Origin: Fodinisporobacter ferrooxydans
GTDB lineage: Bacteria > Bacillota > Bacilli > Tumebacillales > MYW30-H2
NCBI RefSeq assembly: GCF_022818495.1
Contig: NZ_CP089291.1
Location: forward strand, 1,847,001 to 1,911,000
DNA length: 64,000 nt
Reading direction: 5' to 3'
Position 1 is the stretch's first letter, and each line of letters opens with the position of its first letter. A program made the translations under genes and the position numbers. The notes under the pieces were generated by a model. That model had not been told where the DNA came from, ran no database searches, and saw nothing but the letters and a program-made list of their open reading frames with translations. Positions 54,188 to 63,667 of the stretch are shown in pieces.

Positions 54188-55412
54188 CGACTCCCCATGC
54201 TTTAAGTAGGGGCTTCTCAGATCATCGGGGTTCGTAACCTCACCCCTCCTTGAAGGCTCCGTCCGAGCCTGTTGCTGTTTTGGTTACGATGCTTTTTGCA
54301 ATGCCAGATTCAAAATATTGATCGCCGCATTTTGGTCACGGTCTGCCACGTAGCCACAATGTGGGCACTCGTGAAGCGAACAGCCGGAGTTTTCTTTACA
54401 ATCTCATCGCAATTTGAGCATCGTTGGGATGTGTTGTATGGATTCACTTGCACCACTTGACGACCGGCACTTTCAGCCTTGTATGTCACGAATTGCACGA
54501 GTTGGTTCCATCCTGCATCCGAGATACTATTGGCAAGATGATGGTTCTTGACCATATCTTGCACGTTTAAGTCTTCAAAGGCAATGAGTTGGTATTGATT
54601 CACCAATTGCTTTGCTACCTTATGGGCGTAGTCTTTTCGTTGGTTCGCTACTTTCTCATGTTGCTTTGCTAAAACTCGAACGGCTTTCTTTCTACGTTTT
54701 GATCCCTTTTTCTTGCGGGATACTTGGCGTTGCAGATATTTCAATCGTTTTTCGTTTTTTCGCAGATACTTTGGCGAATCAGAAAACTGTCCATCTGATG
54801 TGATGGCAAGGTGCTTAACACCAAGATCAACGCCGATTTGCTTTTCTGTGGGTGGCAGTGGTTGGGCTTCGACTTCGCAAGATAGGCAAGCGTAGAACCT
54901 GCCATTTTTGACGATGATGGTGCAAGTTTTGATTTTGCCTTGCGGCTAGGCGGTGCAATTTGATTTTTATATCGCCAATCTTGGATAGTTTCAGTTTGTT
55001 TCCAACGATTGCATAGCCGCCTTGTGGATAGGTGAATGAATCATAGCGCGTTACAGGTTTGAAGCGTGGGAAGCCTGGTTTTTCTCCCGCTTTCACCCTG
55101 TGAAAGAACGCTTGAAACGCTTTATCCAGTCGTTTTGCAACATCTTGCAACATCTTGCAACATCTTGCAACATCTTGCAACATCTTGCAACACTTGCGAA
55201 TGCATTTGTTTGAGCGTCGGAATGTGTTGTTTGCGTTCATTAAAGGTATTTGCTTGGTCGTAGTAGTTGAGAGTTTTGCCTGTTTCTTTGTACGCAAGAA
55301 TTCGTTCTTCCAGCAATCGATTGTACAGGAGTCGGCAACGTTCCAAAATGTATAGAATCTTGGCTTGTTGTTCTTTAGTTGGATACAGGCGGTATTTGTA
55401 GGAAATCCGCAT
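54188..55412 (-). pseudogene. tnpB: Second TnpB (IS605 type), broken by three frameshifts
   Basis: The start MRISYKYRLYPTKEQQAK is a classic TnpB N-terminus, and downstream pieces carry DSFTYPQGGY, DLNVQDMVKNH and the zinc-ribbon CSNCDEIVKK. Frames change at the 10-bp tandem array (55137-55186), near 54945 and near 54395. The right end has a CCCC/GGGG hairpin (54192-54215, around ATGCTTTAAGTA), where the guide RNA end would lie. Non-functional. Distinct from the copy at 12.7 kb. Confidence 0.8.
55137..55186. repeat. Five tandem copies of a 10-bp unit inside tnpB
   Basis: GCAACATCTT occurs five times in direct succession with no mismatch. The intact protein would be expected to read QVLQDVAKRLDKAF across one unit; four extra units (+40 bp) shift the frame by one. 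This is slippage-type expansion. Confidence 0.85.
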
Positions 55413-55613
55413 TTACTTCTCTCCTTTTAACGAATTTTATCTGCTTTTATTCTAACAAGCATAGAAATTCGTCGCGAGAGGAGGAGCGAAAGTATATGAT
55501 TTTTTCACCCCGACAGGGGATCAAAAATCATTCACCTTATATCTCCATATCTAAAGAAAAGGGCTTTACGGCGTATCAGATAACAAGCAATCGTTGAATT
55601 TTTCCATTGGAAA

Positions 55614-56336
55614 TCAAAATCCCGTAAAGCCCCCATACAGTTTGATTAACCAAGAAGTAATTAAAGGCATTCTATTAAAATAAAGCAGTATTCCCATCAG
55701 GATCATAATCGCTCCACCGATTTTGCTGATACTGCCTGAGTATTTTCTTAACCATTTGGTGGAACCAAGTGAATAGGCAAGAATTAAAAATGGAATCGCA
55801 AAACCAAGTATGTAAAAGAACATCAATGTCATTCCACTCACGGGTTGGGAAGCAGCCAAAATCAATACGGATGCGAGAATAGGGCCAATACAAGGAGTCC
55901 AACCAGCTGCAAAGCTAATACCGACAAGGATAGCTCCAAGATAACTTGCTGGTTTGGATGGGATCATCCATTTCTTTTCTTTCATTAAAAAGTCAATTTT
56001 CAAAAAACCTAACATGAAGAGTCCCATAGCTACGACGATAACACCGCCTATTTGGCTGATTAGGATTCGATTTTGGGAAAATAATGTACCCACAAAATTG
56101 GCAGACATCCCTAACGCAATAAAAATAATCGAAAATCCAAGAACAAAAAATAATGAATGAAAAAGGGCTCTGCGCCGGATATCCGAAGTGATGAACTGAC
56201 AATCTGTCTGAAACGATATACCTGAAATGTAAGAGATATAGGAAGGATAAAGGGGCAAACAACAAGGTGAGACAAATGACAAAAGACCAGCTAAAAAGGC
56301 GAGCCAAATCGAAGGATTCGCAGTACTCATAGCCAT
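55614..56336 (-). CDS. ccdA: CcdA-type thiol-disulfide membrane transporter (second copy)
   Basis: 240 residues, six spans, with the redox Cys in LSFVSPCCLPLYPSY and AAGWTPCIGPILASV, the exact CcdA pattern. It moves reducing equivalents outward for cytochrome c or spore-wall maturation. No thioredoxin-like partner is adjacent; the ResA at 36202 could serve. Its promoter has the ACTACA-N3-TGTAG palindrome shared with the resA operon. An inverted repeat (GGGCTTTACGG and CCGTAAAGCCC at 55559 and 55621) spans its end. Confidence 0.92.
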   Translation of the reverse strand: MAMSTANPSIWLAFLAGLLSFVSPCCLPLYPSYISYISGISFQTDCQFITSDIRRRALFHSLFFVLGFSIIFIALGMSANFVGTLFSQNRILISQIGGVIVVAMGLFMLGFLKIDFLMKEKKWMIPSKPASYLGAILVGISFAAGWTPCIGPILASVLILAASQPVSGMTLMFFYILGFAIPFLILAYSLGSTKWLRKYSGSISKIGGAIMILMGILLYFNRMPLITSWLIKLYGGFTGF

Positions 56337-56342
56337 ACCCCC

Positions 56343-56396
56343 ACTACATTTTGTAGATATAAAAGTATCTTATAAAAGGATGGGGGAACTTGTCAA
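56343..56396 (-). promoter_or_regulatory. ccdA promoter with ACTACA-N3-TGTAGA operator
   Basis: Minus strand: TTGACA (56396-56391), 18 bp, TAAGAT (56372-56367), then the palindrome at 56343-56357 about 9 bp past the -10. The arrangement mirrors the resA operon promoter at 36770. Confidence 0.6.
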
Positions 56397-56529
56397 ACGT
56401 CGATTCAATGCGGTTTGAATTCTTGATTTCAATTAAAAGGTATTGAAAACATATTTTGGTCAATATTTATAAGAAGAAAGTTTCGAAAGAAAAATGACAG
56501 TTGATAAGAAATTTTCTAAAGCATTATGT

Positions 56530-56556
56530 TGCATACGGTATATGGGTATAGTATAC
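56530..56556 (+). promoter_or_regulatory. csoR promoter with shared GTATAGTATA -10
   Basis: GCATACGGTATATGG then GTATAGTATA (56546-56555), with ATAC/GTAT half-sites around a G-run, resembles CsoR operators overlapping the -10. The same -10 decamer is at 19326. Confidence 0.5.
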
Positions 56557-56582
56557 TGTCGTTGAGACCGAGGAGGAGTGAT

Positions 56583-56891
56583 ATGGAGAATACGATCGAA
56601 TTGCAAGGCTCAACAAGAAAAAGTCACCATTCCGATAAGGTCAAAACCAATCTGGTGAATCGCTTAAATCGGATTGAAGGTCAAATTCGCGGCGTAAAGG
56701 GTATGATTGAAAAAGATGTTTATTGTGATGATATTTTAAACCAAGTTTCAGCCATTCAATCGGCTCTCAATGCGGTGGGCAAACTCCTGTTGGAAGGCCA
56801 TATGAAATCATGCGTAATCGAGCGGATTCAGCAAGGAGACAATGAAGTCATCGATGAATTGTTAGCAACAATGAATAAACTAATAAAATAA
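56583..56891 (+). CDS. csoR: CsoR-type copper-sensing repressor
   Basis: 102 residues from ATG 56583 (GAGGAGGAG upstream). All-helical CsoR/RcnR fold: NRLNRIEGQIRGVKGMIEKD in helix 1, and the Cu(I) ligand set Cys in DVYCDDILNQ, His and Cys in LEGHMKSCVIE (the Cys-His-Cys pattern of CsoR). Cu(I) binding releases it from DNA. It heads the csoR-copZ cluster. Confidence 0.93.
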   Translation: MENTIELQGSTRKSHHSDKVKTNLVNRLNRIEGQIRGVKGMIEKDVYCDDILNQVSAIQSALNAVGKLLLEGHMKSCVIERIQQGDNEVIDELLATMNKLIK

Positions 56892-56916
56892 CATTTGCCA
56901 TGGAGGTTGAACAATC

Positions 56917-57123
56917 ATGCAACAAGTCGTATTACATGTTGAAGGCATGTCCTGTAATCATTGTGTCAATGCAATTGAAGGCGCATTAAAAAAAGCCGGA
57001 GCAACAGGCAAGGTCAGTTTGGAAAACAAAACGGTTGCTGTTGAATTCGATGCATCCAAAGTCACTTTGGATGCAATAAAAGAAGCAATTGAAGATCAAG
57101 GATATGATGTTGCTGAATCATAA
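56917..57123 (+). CDS. copZ: Copper chaperone
   Basis: 68 residues, one ferredoxin-like metal-binding domain with GMSCNHC and the Tyr near the C-terminus (DQGYDVAES). CopZ carries Cu(I) to CopA. GGAGGTTGAAC precedes the ATG. It is 25 nt after csoR, in the same transcript, but a strong terminator separates it from copA. Confidence 0.95.
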   Translation: MQQVVLHVEGMSCNHCVNAIEGALKKAGATGKVSLENKTVAVEFDASKVTLDAIKEAIEDQGYDVAES

Positions 57124-57146
57124 AAAACTGATTTGGAAATCATTTG

Positions 57147-57178
57147 AAAAGGAGTCATGATGGAATGACTCCTTTTTT
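57147..57178 (+). terminator. Terminator between copZ and copA
   Basis: AAAAGGAGTCAT pairs with ATGACTCCTTTT and runs into six T. copA thus needs read-through or its own promoter. Confidence 0.9.
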
Positions 57179-57246
57179 CAAAGATGCAAATGCGCAATCA
57201 AGTATGTATTTTAATAAAGATGTATCCTATTTGTGTGGTGATAACA

Positions 57247-59670
57247 ATGGATCAACAACTCGCATTAAAACAGTCAACTCTTAAGATTTCCGGCATGACT
57301 TGTGCCGCCTGTGCCAACCGGATTGAAAAAGGCCTGAAAAAGACGGAAGGAGTCACAGATGCAAATGTAAACTTTGCATTGGAACAGGCTTCTGTGACGT
57401 TTGACCCGAATCAAACAAGCTTCGAAAAAATGGAACAAAAAGTGGAGCAATTGGGATACAAAGTGGTCAAAGATACTGCAGAGCTGCAATTGTCCGGCAT
57501 GACTTGCGCAGCCTGCGCCAACCGGATTGAAAAAGGATTGAACAAATTGCCAGGTGTGACGAAAGCAACCGTTAACTTTGCGTTGGAAACGGCACATGTG
57601 GAATACAATTCGGCGGAAGTCACCATTTCCGATATGGTTCGAAAAGTTGAGGACCTTGGCTATCAAGCGGTTACGAAGGAAGAGCAGTCAGATGCGCAGC
57701 AAGACTACAGACAAAAAGAAATTACGCGGCAAAAAAGAAAATTTATTGTTTCTGTGATCCTATCCTTGCCACTGCTTTGGACGATGGTCAGTCATTTCTC
57801 ATTTACATCGTTTCTTTGGGTTCCGGCGTTTCTGATGTATCCATTCGTACAATTTTTGTTTGCGACACCTGTGCAATTCATTATTGGCAAACAGTTTTAT
57901 GTCGGGGCCTATAAAGCGCTCCGCAATAAAAGTGCAAATATGGATGTCTTGGTGGCACTCGGGACATCGGCCGCATACTTTTACAGCTTGTACATGACCG
58001 TGATTCATCTGAACGAGCCGTTCATGATGCAGGATACGTATTATGAAACAAGCGCAGTTCTCATCACCTTGATTATTCTCGGCAAGCTTTTTGAAGCGAT
58101 GGCAAAAGGACGATCTTCCGAAGCCATTAAGAAGCTGATGGGCTTGCAAGCCAAAACCGCAATCGTCATGAGAAATGGCGAAGAAGTCAACATACCGGTC
58201 GAAGAAGTAGTCGTGAGTGATATTGTGCTGGTTCGCCCGGGAGAGAAAGTGCCTGTTGACGGCGAGGTAATCGACGGCAGGACTGCGATCGATGAATCGA
58301 TGTTGACGGGAGAAAGCCTGCCGGTGGAGAAACAACCGGGCGATACGGTGATTGGGTCGACCGTCAACAAAAATGGCGTGATCAAAATCAAAGCAACAAA
58401 AGTTGGAAAAGAAACAGCATTGGCGCAAATCATTAAAGTGGTAGAAGAAGCGCAAGGATCCAAAGCTCCCATTCAGAGGGTTGCGGATGTCATTTCCGGC
58501 ATTTTTGTTCCGATTGTCGTTGGGATTGCACTGCTTACATTTTTGATCTGGTATTTTTGGGTCGATCCGTATGCCTTTGCGAATGCGTTGGAAAAAGCAA
58601 TTGCAGTCCTCGTTATCGCTTGCCCGTGTGCCCTTGGCCTTGCAACGCCCACATCGATCATGGCCGGGTCGGGAAGAGCCGCGGAACTTGGCATTTTGTT
58701 TAAAGGTGGAGAACATTTAGAGACAACACATAAGATCAATACCATTTTATTAGATAAAACAGGTACCATCACAAAAGGAAAGCCGGAACTGACAGATGTG
58801 ATGCCGGAATCGCTGGAAGAATCAACACTTTTGTCACTTGTGGCAAGTGCCGAAAAAAATTCTGAGCACCCCTTGGCGGAAGCGATAGTTGCAGGTGCTG
58901 CCGACCGTGGGATCATATGCAAAGACACCAACGACTTCGAAGCGATTCCAGGTTTCGGAGTTCGCGCTCAGATCGATGGGCAAGATGTGATAGTCGGAAC
59001 CACAAAATTAATGGAACGCTATCAAGTAGAAGTTTCGGAACATGCATCGGAACAAAAAACACAACTGGAGACGGCAGGGAAAACGGTCATGCTGGCTGCC
59101 GTTGACGGCAATTACGCCGGATTTGTGGCAGTCGCGGATACGGTCAAGGAAACATCCAAAGCGGCTATCCTGCGTCTGAAGCAGTTGGGAATTGACGTAT
59201 ATATGATTACGGGGGATAACGAACGAACCGCCAAGGCGATTGCAGAGCAGGTTGGCATTGACCATGTCCGGGCGGAAGTATTGCCGGAAGGAAAAGCGGC
59301 GGAAGTGGAAAAACTGCAGAAAGAAGGTAAGATCGTCGCGATGGTCGGGGACGGCATCAACGATGCGCCGGCACTTGCAAAAGCCGATATCGGGATTGCG
59401 ATCGGCACAGGTACGGATATCGCGATGGAAGCCGCCGATGTCACGATCATGCGCGGAGATTTGCAAAGCATTCCGGATGCGATTCGGATGAGCAAGAAAA
59501 CCATGACCAATATTCGCCAAAACCTGTTTTGGGCGCTGGTATATAATTCACTCGGGATTCCGGTTGCCGCGCTTGGATTTTTGGCGCCATGGATTGCCGG
59601 CGCCGCAATGGCATTCAGCTCCGTATCTGTCGTGTTAAATGCGCTGCGTTTGCAACGGGTTCGACTTTAG
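57247..59670 (+). CDS. copA: Copper-exporting P1B-type ATPase (second copy)
   Basis: 807 residues. Two metal-binding domains with GMTCAAC (Cys19/22 and Cys87/90), CPC at 459-461 in [13 protein letters not shown], phospho-Asp503 in DKTGT, SEHPLAE and GDGINDAP. The ATG at 57247 is chosen because it begins just before the first domain; its ribosome binding site (GTGGTGA) is weak, which together with the terminator upstream suggests modest expression. It shares the overall layout of the CopA at 19891 but differs clearly in sequence. Confidence 0.93.
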   Translation: MDQQLALKQSTLKISGMTCAACANRIEKGLKKTEGVTDANVNFALEQASVTFDPNQTSFEKMEQKVEQLGYKVVKDTAELQLSGMTCAACANRIEKGLNKLPGVTKATVNFALETAHVEYNSAEVTISDMVRKVEDLGYQAVTKEEQSDAQQDYRQKEITRQKRKFIVSVILSLPLLWTMVSHFSFTSFLWVPAFLMYPFVQFLFATPVQFIIGKQFYVGAYKALRNKSANMDVLVALGTSAAYFYSLYMTVIHLNEPFMMQDTYYETSAVLITLIILGKLFEAMAKGRSSEAIKKLMGLQAKTAIVMRNGEEVNIPVEEVVVSDIVLVRPGEKVPVDGEVIDGRTAIDESMLTGESLPVEKQPGDTVIGSTVNKNGVIKIKATKVGKETALAQIIKVVEEAQGSKAPIQRVADVISGIFVPIVVGIALLTFLIWYFWVDPYAFANALEKAIAVLVIACPCALGLATPTSIMAGSGRAAELGILFKGGEHLETTHKINTILLDKTGTITKGKPELTDVMPESLEESTLLSLVASAEKNSEHPLAEAIVAGAADRGIICKDTNDFEAIPGFGVRAQIDGQDVIVGTTKLMERYQVEVSEHASEQKTQLETAGKTVMLAAVDGNYAGFVAVADTVKETSKAAILRLKQLGIDVYMITGDNERTAKAIAEQVGIDHVRAEVLPEGKAAEVEKLQKEGKIVAMVGDGINDAPALAKADIGIAIGTGTDIAMEAADVTIMRGDLQSIPDAIRMSKKTMTNIRQNLFWALVYNSLGIPVAALGFLAPWIAGAAMAFSSVSVVLNALRLQRVRL

Positions 59671-59794
59671 TTGTCGACCATGAATGGATACATCGAAATC
59701 CGAATATAGTAAATAACGGAATTTTTAAAGATCTACACTATGTGTGGAAGCGCGTCGGAAAATGGGTTTCCTAAAATTCAAGATTTGATAAAGA
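59671..59794. other. Short gap after copA
   Basis: No gene seen between the copA stop and the terminator at 59795; the stretch 59826-59910 should hold the promoter of the next gene (TAGTATACT near 59880). Confidence 0.3.
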
Positions 59795-59825
59795 AGCAGG
59801 CATCAGACAACACTGTTTGCCTGCT
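59795..59825 (+). terminator. Terminator of copA
   Basis: AGCAGGCA pairs with TGCCTGCT around a 15-nt loop. Confidence 0.75.
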
Positions 59826-59924
59826 GTTACTATTCGATCATGAGTATGAGTGTGTCGATAACGAGCCGTGTATTTTGTAGTATACTGTTAGAGAAATGCA
59901 ATATTTGAATATTGAGGAGTAGTT

Positions 59925-60809
59925 ATGAGGGTCTTCGCGAACATATGCATTCTCTTCCTTTTTTTTATTTTGCTGTTCAATGTATCAAGAAGTACATTGA
60001 ACAGTAAAAATACTACAGGCATTTCAGCCGATATGACCAAGCAAAGCGCAACGAAAGAAAATAAGAATCCTTTCACCTTCTTAAAGGGTGTTCCATCGAA
60101 AAGTGATAAAAATAAACCGGTAACTTTGGATAATGCTAATAAAAAGGAAAAAGATACAAAAGAAACAATCGATTCTATCCGTATATCGAACATCGACAGA
60201 ACAAATAAAAACGTTGATACATATGGTTACTTTCCAATTGATACGTATAAAGAATTCACAACAGAATCAAATGGCAATCGTTTTTTGAATCAATATATTG
60301 GAGAGAGGCTTGTTGAAGGTAACAATGTTTTTATTAAAAGTACCCAAATTGTAGTATCAAATCATACGTTAGATCATCAAGTAAGCTATGAATTATATAC
60401 GATTCACAACAATCATGATATTCTCAAGGTGGGTTTTATTGATACGGCAGGAGAGGTATCATGGAGTCGTCTTTCAGAACCTGTACTGATGGGACAAATG
60501 CAAATAGGAAAAGACTATGATTTTCATTTAGATCAACACTCCCTTCTAGAAATAATCCCAAAATGGTTTGCAGACCTTGAAATATCCGGAACGAAATTTA
60601 ATCGATGTTTAGCGGTTGATGAAGTTCGATTCATAAACTTTAATAGCAAAAAAACTCCGATTTTATTTAAAAGAACATATTACTGCAAGGGGATTGGCAG
60701 TGTATTGACCGTGATGAATCAGACGAATGGTCATGATTTAAATACTATTACAAAAAATGATAATTCCGTAGAATATTTTATTGGAATGGGAATCCAAGGC
60801 AATCAGTAA
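59925..60809 (+). CDS. Exported hypothetical protein
   Basis: 294 residues: an N-terminal span (about 5-20), a Lys/Asn/Thr-rich linker (about 25-95), then a globular domain containing QVSYELYTIHNNHDILKVGF and GKDYDFHLDQHSLLEIIP. GAGGAGTAG precedes the ATG. The tether plus flexible linker suggests a domain outside the membrane. Family not recognised. Confidence 0.65.
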   Translation: MRVFANICILFLFFILLFNVSRSTLNSKNTTGISADMTKQSATKENKNPFTFLKGVPSKSDKNKPVTLDNANKKEKDTKETIDSIRISNIDRTNKNVDTYGYFPIDTYKEFTTESNGNRFLNQYIGERLVEGNNVFIKSTQIVVSNHTLDHQVSYELYTIHNNHDILKVGFIDTAGEVSWSRLSEPVLMGQMQIGKDYDFHLDQHSLLEIIPKWFADLEISGTKFNRCLAVDEVRFINFNSKKTPILFKRTYYCKGIGSVLTVMNQTNGHDLNTITKNDNSVEYFIGMGIQGNQ

Positions 60810-60843
60810 GTACTGAATTTTTCATTTTTGAAAAAAGGGTGAA

Positions 60844-61846
60844 GTGATCGATTCGATAGAAAAATTAAAATTGGCTTTAACACCAACCTCGTTAGAATAT
60901 TTGAAAAATATAAGCGGAAAATTACATATTCATTTATGGGTAAAACGTGATGATTTAACGGTGATATCGTGACCGGCGGTAACAAAATTCGAAAATTAGA
61001 ATATATACTAGCGGATGCAAAGGAAAAAGGCGCGGATACCATTGTAACAACGGGTGGTTTGCAATCGAATCACACGAAAATTACTGCCGCATTCGCCATA
61101 AAATTAGGATTTAAACCTATTCTATTGTTAAATGGTAGGGAACCTGAAGTCAAAAAGGCAAATCTGTTTATTAATGATCTATTAGGTGTCGAAGTACGTT
61201 ATATACAAGTTGGAAACCAAAAAGAAATGAATCAGGCATTGGATATGGTGGCACGGAAATTAAAAGAAGAAGGGAAAAGACCATATGTCATCCCTGTAGG
61301 CGGTTCCAAAGGATTAGGTAGTCTGGGATATATCGATGCGTATCATGAGCTGGAATCGCAACGAAGGAAAATGAACCTGAACTTTGATTGGGAATTCATC
61401 ACGACTGGATCTGGTGGCACATTTGCAGGAATCTATATGGGGCATCTCATTCATGGATCGGAATCAAAATTGGTTGGCGTGAGTCCTTGGCTTCCTGCTG
61501 GTGAGATTAGAGACCAGATCATCGACTGCATCAACGAGGGAGCAAAGTACATGGATCACTCGTTTCTACGTTATAGTAGTAAGGTGGATCCTTTGACTAT
61601 ACATATAGACGATCAGTTTATTGGAGAAGGATATGGGAAACCTACTAGAGCGGGAATGCATGCTCTCAAATTAATTGCTTTTACCGAAGGTATATTACTT
61701 GATCATGTTTACACAGCTAAAACGATGGCCTGTCTTCTTCATTATGTAGAAACAGGAATCATTGAAAAAAAAAGTAAATATTATTTTGGCATACTGGTGC
61801 CGCAGCAGGGCTGTTTACTTTAGACGAACAATGGAGCAACCATTAA
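60844..61846 (+). pseudogene. D-cysteine desulfhydrase/ACC deaminase-like PLP enzyme, frameshifted
   Basis: Across three frames the sequence reads LHIHLWVKRDDLT, then TGGNKIRKLEYILADAKEKG (PLP Lys), GGLQSNHTKITAAFA, PVGGSKGLGSLGYI, and finally WHTGAAAGLFTLDEQWSNH with stop at 61846. A missing G near 60960 splits the N-terminus; indels in an A-run (near 61767) and a T-run (near 61784) alter the C-terminus. The central 284 codons are open. All three lesions are single-base, two of them in homopolymers, so sequencing error or recent decay are both possible. Confidence 0.75.
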
Positions 61847-61921
61847 TGATGGAACAGCAACATGAGAAATGTGTAGAAATCTTTTCGATTAAACATGGTT
61901 CATTAAATGGAAAGCAAAAAA

Positions 61922-61962
61922 TAAAAGCCGATGAATTCTTGAAGGAAACATCGGCTTCTTTT
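61922..61962. terminator. Convergent terminator
   Basis: AAAAGCCGATG pairs with CATCGGCTTCTTTT around a 15-nt loop, serving the PLP enzyme and the leftward M23 gene. Confidence 0.8.
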
Positions 61963-61964
61963 CA

Positions 61965-63149
61965 TCACTTCAAATAGTTCCAAGGATTCACATAATTCAT
62001 TTTTCCGTTAGTAATACCTGTTGCAACTGAAAAGTGCAAATGGGGACCGGTAGATTGCCCATCACTTCCAACAGCCGCAATTTTTTGCCCGGCCTTGACA
62101 CGTTCGCCTGGCTTGACGAATAATCCGTTCCCGTACATATGACCATAGACGGACATCACTCCGCCTGGGTGTTGAATTACGATCCAATGTCCAAAGCCAG
62201 CAGCTGATCCCGCAAACAGGACAACTCCATCAGCTACTGCTGTAATGGGTGTATTCATTGGGGCAGCAATATCGATTCCATTATGAAACTCGTTAGCGCC
62301 TCCAAAATCACGCCAGCCATACTCTGATGAAATAACATGAGAGGATGGCAATGGCCATTGCCATGTACCAGTCCCTTGTTGGGATTGCGTAGTGTTGGAA
62401 TCACCCTGGGATTGCTGTTGTATCGTTGTTTGGATCTGTGCAGCAATCTGATCGAGTGCGGCTTGGTCAGCAGCTAATGTTTTCTGTTCTTTTACACGCT
62501 CATTTTGAACCTGCACCAGGGCAGCTTGTTTCTGTTTTTTCTCTTGAACTTGCGTCTGCTTTAAAAGCATCAATTGTTGATATTGCTGTTGACGCTGTTG
62601 TTGATCGTTAGTCAACTGTACCTGTTGCTGGTTTAGTAATTGTCGTTTCTGCCTAACTTGATCCAGGATTTTCTTGTCCTGTTGTGCAATGATACTTAAA
62701 GTTGACAATCGATCCATAAAATCAGAAAAACTGGTGGAGGATACAATTACATCCAAATAGGAAATTGTTCCATTTTCATACATGACATGAATACGTTTTT
62801 TCAGCAAATCATTCTGCAATTCTAAGGCTTTTTGATTTTGTGCAATTTTATTTTTCATATCAGCAATATCCTGATCCATTTTTTTGAGATAATTTTCTGT
62901 ATCAGAAATTTTTTGTTTTATCGTTAACAAATTACTACCAATGGAAGAAATTTGGTTCTCTAAAGTGTTCTCCTGACCTTTTAATTCATTGATGTGTTGT
63001 TGACGTTGCGATTGATTTTGTTGGATTTGTTGATATTGCTGTTTTATATCTTGAAGTTGGTCAGCAGCTGAAATGGATGGGAAAAATACTTCGGTTGCCA
63101 AAAACGAAAATAGGACAGTACTTGTAATAGACTTATATAATTTTTTCAT
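61965..63149 (-). CDS. Coiled-coil M23 peptidase (EnvC/murein hydrolase activator type)
   Basis: 394 residues from ATG 63149, which opens a signal peptide (cleavage after ISA, about residue 28). A long Gln/Lys-rich coiled coil (about 30-260) precedes the M23 domain with zinc ligands in EFHNGIDIAAP and the HLHF motif in STGPHLHFSV. These enzymes or degenerate activators cut peptide cross-links. The HxxxD and HxH residues are intact, so it is probably catalytic. Ribosome binding site GGGG lies about 15 nt away. Confidence 0.9.
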   Translation of the reverse strand: MKKLYKSITSTVLFSFLATEVFFPSISAADQLQDIKQQYQQIQQNQSQRQQHINELKGQENTLENQISSIGSNLLTIKQKISDTENYLKKMDQDIADMKNKIAQNQKALELQNDLLKKRIHVMYENGTISYLDVIVSSTSFSDFMDRLSTLSIIAQQDKKILDQVRQKRQLLNQQQVQLTNDQQQRQQQYQQLMLLKQTQVQEKKQKQAALVQVQNERVKEQKTLAADQAALDQIAAQIQTTIQQQSQGDSNTTQSQQGTGTWQWPLPSSHVISSEYGWRDFGGANEFHNGIDIAAPMNTPITAVADGVVLFAGSAAGFGHWIVIQHPGGVMSVYGHMYGNGLFVKPGERVKAGQKIAAVGSDGQSTGPHLHFSVATGITNGKMNYVNPWNYLK

Positions 63150-63229
63150 TACAAAGCTTGTTTCCCCTTTCTTGTCAAAGTGCAGGTATATATTTCGACA
63201 AAAAATTCGCAACTCCTTTGAGATTTTTG

Positions 63230-63258
63230 TTGAATGACTACAAAATGTAGTTTAGAAT
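63230..63258 (+). promoter_or_regulatory. Promoter with ACTACA-N3-TGTAGT operator before the small lipoprotein
   Basis: TTGAAT (63230-63235), 17 bp, TAGAAT (63253-63258), with the perfect palindrome at 63237-63251 filling the spacer. It is the third copy of the palindrome in the window. Confidence 0.6.
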
Positions 63259-63413
63259 GGCTTTATTCGGATCAAAACTAGTAAGAATAGATTCATTCAT
63301 GGGAACTTTTGAGGGAATGGCAGATTAAGTTCGGGTTAATGAATAGAAATGACAAACAGGCTGAACATGATTTCTATTTTCATCAATTTAAGATAAAGTT
63401 GAGGGATTCAAGC

Positions 63414-63563
63414 ATGAAAAAGAAATTCACATTTGTATTGGTTGGAGCTATACTAGCAGGGTTTCTTACTGGCTGTGGAACTAAAAGTGATCAGAAAATG
63501 GATCCTAATATGAAAGGTATAAATCATAGCAATATGCAAATGGATAATGGAAATAAAAAGTAA
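63414..63563 (+). CDS. 49-residue Met-rich lipoprotein
   Basis: MKKKFTFVLVGAILAGFLTGC is a lipoprotein signal peptide with lipobox LTGC (Cys21); the 28-residue mature part is Met/Asn/Lys-rich (QKMDPNMKGINHSNMQMDNG), suited to Cu(I) binding. GAGGG lies 8-9 nt upstream of the ATG. It is controlled by the BlaI-like palindrome promoter. Confidence 0.65.
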   Translation: MKKKFTFVLVGAILAGFLTGCGTKSDQKMDPNMKGINHSNMQMDNGNKK

Positions 63564-63581
63564 ACAAAATTTTGTTTAAAT

Positions 63582-63606
63582 GACAGGGTGTAATCCCTGT
63601 CTTTTT
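63582..63606 (+). terminator. Terminator of the small lipoprotein
   Basis: GACAGGG pairs with CCCTGTC around a 6-nt loop, followed by five T. Confidence 0.9.
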
Positions 63607-63667
63607 GTAGAACTTTACAGAAATTTGTTTGTTGTTTACTAAAATCTATCATGAATCGGGATATTAA

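Noticed and set aside
55137-55190. CRISPR array
   Set aside because: The 10-bp units are contiguous with no spacers and lie inside a tnpB frame.
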